Source of the DNA: Hyphomicrobiales bacterium
Lineage (GTDB): Bacteria > Pseudomonadota > Alphaproteobacteria > Rhizobiales > Rhizobiaceae
Reading direction: 5' to 3'
Assembly (NCBI GenBank): GCA_900472485.1
Contig: UCII01000021.1
Coordinates: 226,701-290,700 of the forward strand
Length of the DNA stretch: 64,000 nt
Notes under the pieces: model-generated
Told to the model about the DNA's origin: nothing
The model's database searches: none
The model's input: only the letters and a program-made list of their open reading frames with translations
Shown: in pieces, positions 60,801-64,000 of the stretch
How positions within the stretch are numbered: the first letter of the stretch is position 1
How the letters are laid out: each line of letters opens with the position of its first letter
Made by a program: the position numbers and the translations under genes

Positions 60801-61568
60801 ATGCCACAACCTCTTGAAGGAAAAACCGCTCTCGTTACCGGGGCATCGCGGGGTATTGGCCGCGCCATCGCCGAACGTCTTGCAAAGGATGGTGCGACGG
60901 TCGCGCTAACCTACAACGCCTCCAAATCTGGCGCGGACGAGGTGGTGGCGGCCATCGAGAATGCTGGAGGCACTGCATTCACGATCCACGCGGACCTCGT
61001 TGACCCGGCGACCGTGCCGACCTTATTCGAGAGACTCGACGACGAGTTCACCAAGCGGAAGGGAAGCAAAGCTCTCGACATTCTGGTCAACAACGCCGGC
61101 AACTCCGGCTGGGTTGGCTTCAAGGACGCGACGCCGGACAGTTGGGACACCCTGATTGCGGTCTATGCCCGCGCGCCCTTCTTCATCGTTCAGGCGGCTC
61201 TGGATCGTCTCGCCGATGGCGGATGCATCATCAACATCTCTTCCGCCGCCGCCACGAAGCCCGTGACGGCCGCGCCTGTCTACTCGATGGCCAAAGCGGC
61301 GATCAACAACCTGACCCATGCGCTGGCGGTCGAGCTCGGGCCGCGCGGAATTACCGCGAACGCCGTCGCGCCCGGCTATACGCGAACGGACGTGAACGCC
61401 GCCATCCGGGAAAACCCCGAACTCGTCAAGACGGTCGAGGCTGAAATCGCATTGGGACGCTTTGGCGAGCCTTCGGAAATTGCTGCCGTCGTGGCGTTCC
61501 TGGCCTCCGATGACGGCCATTGGGTGACGGGCCAGACGATTGAAGCAAGCGGCGGCTATAAACTCTGA
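60801..61568 (+). CDS. SDR family oxidoreductase, FabG-like
   Basis: 255-aa short-chain dehydrogenase: MPQPLEGKTALVTGASRGIG, VALTYNASKSGADEVVAAIE, NNAGNSGWVGF, the serine region CIINISSAAATKPVTAAPVY and YSMAKAAINNLTHALAVELG, closing WVTGQTIEASGGYKL. The YNASK sequence suggests NADPH-dependent reduction of a small ketone. ATG 60801 follows AAGGAA. It is 64 bases after the previous SDR gene. Confidence 0.93.
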   Translation: MPQPLEGKTALVTGASRGIGRAIAERLAKDGATVALTYNASKSGADEVVAAIENAGGTAFTIHADLVDPATVPTLFERLDDEFTKRKGSKALDILVNNAGNSGWVGFKDATPDSWDTLIAVYARAPFFIVQAALDRLADGGCIINISSAAATKPVTAAPVYSMAKAAINNLTHALAVELGPRGITANAVAPGYTRTDVNAAIRENPELVKTVEAEIALGRFGEPSEIAAVVAFLASDDGHWVTGQTIEASGGYKL

Positions 61569-61596
61569 CCGCTCCGAACATTCGAAGGAGAATATC

Positions 61597-62199
61597 ATGA
61601 GCTACGCAATTATCGGCTTCGGCAAGATCGGCCACGCTATTGCCAGGGCGTTCGCCCGCAAGGGCATAGAAGTATCCGTCGCAACCACACGCGATCCAGC
61701 AAGCTTTGCATCAGAAGCTGCCGCAATCGGACCAGAAATCATCCCCTCAACCCTGGCGGACGCCGTCAAGGCGGACGTGATCTTCTTGGCTGTCCGCTTC
61801 GAGCAGCATCCGGATGTCGCGAAGGCATTGCCCACGTGGCATGGGAAGACGATCGTCGATGTGACCAATGCCTACGGCGTGCCCCCTGAGAAACTGAGAG
61901 GGCAGCCGTCGTCCAAATTCGTCGCGCAGGCCTTTTCTGGTGGAAGACTGGTCAAGGGTTTCAATCATCTGGCTGCCGCCGTCCTTGACCAAGATCCGGC
62001 TGTACATGGTGGCAGGAGAGTGGTGTTCCTGGCAAGCGACGACGACGACGGCGCGATAGCGGAGATTGCTGCGCTTGCCGAACAACTCGGCTTCTCGCCG
62101 ATCAATCTTGGCGGCCTTTCGGAAGGTGGACTGCTCGTTCAGGCGCGCGGCAATAGCTGGGGTCAACTGATCTTTAAGGACTTGGTCAAGTTCGATTGA
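61597..62199 (+). CDS. NADP-binding protein, F420-dependent-reductase-like
   Basis: 200-aa protein with an N-terminal Rossmann site, MSYAIIGFGKIGHAIARAFA, then VIFLAVRFEQHPDVAKALPT, TIVDVTNAYGVPPEKLRGQ, LVKGFNHLAAAVLDQDPAVH and VVFLASDDDDGAIAEIAALA. This is the layout of the NADP-oxidoreductase, coenzyme-F420-dependent superfamily. F420 itself is unlikely in rhizobia, so the hydride partner is unknown. GAAGGAG precedes the ATG. A broken relative follows directly. Confidence 0.88.
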   Translation: MSYAIIGFGKIGHAIARAFARKGIEVSVATTRDPASFASEAAAIGPEIIPSTLADAVKADVIFLAVRFEQHPDVAKALPTWHGKTIVDVTNAYGVPPEKLRGQPSSKFVAQAFSGGRLVKGFNHLAAAVLDQDPAVHGGRRVVFLASDDDDGAIAEIAALAEQLGFSPINLGGLSEGGLLVQARGNSWGQLIFKDLVKFD

Positions 62200-62209
62200 G
62201 GAATCGTAC

Positions 62210-62805
62210 ATGAGCACTATCAGCATCATCGGATCCGGCGGCATGGCCGCCAGCGCCGCACATACCGTCGAGGTGGTCAGCCGAGATCCCGCCAAGGCGC
62301 GGGCGCTCGCCAAGCAGATTGGAGCCGGAGGGGCGACAGGGACTTACGGCGTGGCCCGGGGGACATCGTCATCCTGGCCGTGCCTTACACCAGCGCCGCA
62401 GCGGTAGTCGCCGATTACGGGGACTCGCTTGACGGCAAGGTGATTATCGATATCACCAATCCCGTTGCCTCCGATCTTTCGGGCCTCGTCACCCCGCACG
62501 GCAGTTCTGGTGCGCAGGAGATCGCCAAGGGCCTGCCTGCCGGCGCGCCTATCGTGAAGGCGTTCAACACCATCTTCGGTCACGTGCTGGCCAAGGGTGG
62601 GTACCTCGACGCATTCATCGCGGCCGACGACGCGAAGGCGAAGGCGCGCGTCTCCATCTTCCTCGAAAGTCTCGGGCTGCGTCCGTTTGACATTGGCGGT
62701 TTGCACATGGCCCAGACGCTGGAAGCGCTCGGCCTGATGATGATCGGCCTGGCCAGAAACGGCGCTGGTACCTGGAACTTCGCCATGAACGTCGATCTTG
62801 GCTGA
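62210..62805 (+). pseudogene. Broken F420-dependent-reductase-like gene (frameshift and internal deletion)
   Basis: The first part (62210 to about 62355) reads MSTISIIGSGGMAASAAHTV, EVVSRDPAKARALAKQIGAG. The matching second part lies in another frame (GDIVILAVPYTSAAAVVADY, GKVIIDITNPVASDLSGLVT, APIVKAFNTIFGHVLAKGGY, LEALGLMMIGLARNGAGTWN). The switch falls at about 62350-62362, near a GGCCCGGGGG run. In addition GGMAASAAHTVEVV lacks several residues expected between the glycine loop and the second strand, which would damage the cofactor site. One base missing plus a short deletion points to decay, although a sequencing error at the G-run could explain the frameshift alone. Confidence 0.8.
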
Positions 62806-63113
62806 ACCATCGACGGCGTGGCCGGAGATTGGGAGCCCGCGTTTGACGCCGAGGCGGCATTCGCATTGATTGAGACGTCGCTCCTCGCGACGGAAGAGCC
62901 GCAAATCCTGGGTTCTTGATGAGATTGGAACCAACGACCCATTTATTATAAATTCCTGTGTGACAGCATGGCGAGCGAAGCCCAGGCCTTATCCGGCTGG
63001 AATAACCGGGGCCGCCGCTGCCTCAGTAGCTAGATCAGAAGCTCTGCCGGTACCTTTTGCTCCAGCTCAGTATGGCTTGGCTAGGTACTTGCATCGATAC
63101 GAACGCCTCCATA
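62806..63113. other. Intergenic region after the broken reductase gene
   Basis: 308 bases without a supportable gene. An in-frame open stretch continues 37 codons past the stop at 62805, but it has no start codon or ribosome site. No terminator was recognised. Confidence 0.4.
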
Positions 63114-63980
63114 TTACCGCTCGCCACAAATACCTGGATGCGATGGTGGCCGAACCTCGACACGCCTTGCGGTTAGGTTCTCCCAGTTTCGATAAGCGAA
63201 CTTCGCTTTGCTGGTATCGTCTAGGTCCAGGCCGTCTATGAAACGTCGTGCGTCGCCTCCTGGACGGTATTGGTACGGGTAGTCGGTCGAGAATAGGATT
63301 CGATCAATCCCGACAGTATCGATGGCCTGTTGCAGGTAGGACGGGCTGAACATTCCGCTGGCGGTGAGATAGAGATTGTTTCGAACATACTCGATGAACG
63401 GCCGCTGGAGCTCGGACGCCCGGTCAAGCATGACGAGCCGTTCAAGATAGAAAAGCACCAGCTCGCCCCAATGGCCCAGGATCACCTGAAGGGTTGGATA
63501 GCGGTCGAAAACCCCTCCCAGGATCAGGCGCACGAACTGGACACCCGCCTCGAAATGCCATCCAAGCGCGAAAGAGGACAGAGCGAGATCGACGGGAGCA
63601 CCGAAGCCCGTATAATAGGAGTTGCGCACGCTCGTCTGCGGAATTTGCGGATGGATCATGAGCGGGATATTGAGCTCCGCCGCACAGGCAAAAGTCGGCT
63701 CGAAGATCGAATGGTCCAGATTTTTGTTGCCGACCCGTCCGAAAAGAACGGCACCCTTGCAGCTAAGATCGTTGATGGATCGTTGTAACTCCAACGCCGC
63801 CGCGTCAGCCTTAGCGGATGGCAGAGCCGCCATAGCCTGAAAACGGGACGGATTGGTAGCGACGGCCTCCGCCAGCAGGTCATTGGCACGCCGCGCGAGA
63901 TCGATGCCTTGACGGCCGAGGTTATTGAGGCCGGGTGTCGTCAAGGAGAGAACCTGAACATCAACGCCCGTTTCGTCCAT
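63114..63980 (-). CDS. Amidohydrolase (ACMSD-type decarboxylase family), N-terminal segment missing
   Basis: 288-aa TIM-barrel metal enzyme of the amidohydrolase-2/ACMSD family: MDETGVDVQVLSLTTPGLNN, MAALPSAKADAAALELQRSI, IPLMIHPQIPQ, LGGVFDRYPTLQVILGHWGE (metal His) and RILFSTDYPYQYRPGG (metal Asp). The family normally has about 50 further residues with an HxH metal motif ahead of MDETGVD. Here an in-frame TGA lies only 9 bases upstream of the ATG (63990-63992), so the N-terminus is cut off or shifted to another frame at the window edge. Function is therefore doubtful. Confidence 0.8.
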   Translation of the reverse strand: MDETGVDVQVLSLTTPGLNNLGRQGIDLARRANDLLAEAVATNPSRFQAMAALPSAKADAAALELQRSINDLSCKGAVLFGRVGNKNLDHSIFEPTFACAAELNIPLMIHPQIPQTSVRNSYYTGFGAPVDLALSSFALGWHFEAGVQFVRLILGGVFDRYPTLQVILGHWGELVLFYLERLVMLDRASELQRPFIEYVRNNLYLTASGMFSPSYLQQAIDTVGIDRILFSTDYPYQYRPGGDARRFIDGLDLDDTSKAKFAYRNWENLTARRVEVRPPSHPGICGER

Positions 63981-64000
63981 TAGAGCGGTTCAGATTTTGT

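Noticed and set aside
62806..62919. 37-codon in-frame continuation past the stop of the broken reductase
   Set aside because: No start codon or ribosome site, and the family normally ends near the stop at 62805. Chance openness is likelier than readthrough.

Overview
The window is about 64 kb of high-GC chromosome or plasmid DNA. It looks rhizobial (Alphaproteobacteria, order Hyphomicrobiales/Rhizobiales, most likely Rhizobium or a close relative). Supporting this are the small proteins of types common in rhizobia (DUF982, DUF1236, a BON-domain protein, an extra ribosomal protein S21), an alphaproteobacterial curli set with the inhibitor CsgH, a chemoreceptor ending in a CheR-docking pentapeptide, many ABC uptake systems, and many promoters of the alphaproteobacterial EcfG/RpoE2 general-stress type (GGAAC-N17-GTT). 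No rRNA, tRNA, CRISPR array, transposase or integrase was seen.

Layout. (1) 1-2545: the end of a sugar-type ABC importer operon (two permeases, one ATPase). (2) 3108-5039: a methyl-accepting chemotaxis protein with a strong terminator. (3) 5388-10061: two divergent regulator/target pairs, DUF3237/LysR and a rifampicin-phosphotransferase-like PEP-utilising enzyme/TetR; the second pair shares a perfect inverted repeat that is a likely operator. (4) 10248-11837: two curlin-repeat proteins around a csgH gene, with no curli secretion genes in view. (5) 11.9-29.5 kb: a stress island of mostly small or secreted proteins, SDR oxidoreductases, a KatE-type catalase, a pyruvate-oxidase-like ThDP enzyme, an RMF-like protein, an SbmA/YddA-type ABC exporter and DUF982/DUF1236 proteins. 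At least twelve transcription units here are preceded by GGAAC-N17(18)-GTT, so the block reads as a physical cluster of EcfG-controlled genes.

(6) 29.8-59.0 kb: an organosulfur-acquisition island of roughly 29 kb. It holds an SsuABC-type sulfonate importer, four LLM-class flavin monooxygenases (three NtaA/DmoA/DszA-like, one SfnG/SsuD-like), four acyl-CoA-dehydrogenase-fold oxidoreductases (SfnB/DszC type), an NfsA/Frp-like flavin/nitro reductase, a DUF3088 protein with a CPYC motif, and a complete Dpp-type ABC transporter with three separate Tat-exported solute-binding proteins. The central observation is the operon at 52299-57318: binding protein, LLM monooxygenase, a homologue of DszB (2'-hydroxybiphenyl-2-sulfinate desulfinase) and an acyl-CoA-dehydrogenase-fold enzyme. 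The DszB homologue keeps the Cys, His, Arg and Gly of the active site and has no signal peptide. Together these would make a Dsz/4S-like oxygenation and desulfination route fed by its own importer.

(7) 59.3-63.98 kb: a TetR regulator with three palindromic operator-like sites in its divergent promoter, two SDR enzymes, an F420-dependent-reductase-like NADP-binding protein, a second copy of that protein that is broken by a frameshift and an apparent internal deletion, and an amidohydrolase lacking its N-terminal metal-binding segment at the right edge.

Functional assignments rest on recognised motifs and on family sequences recalled from memory. No database search was run.
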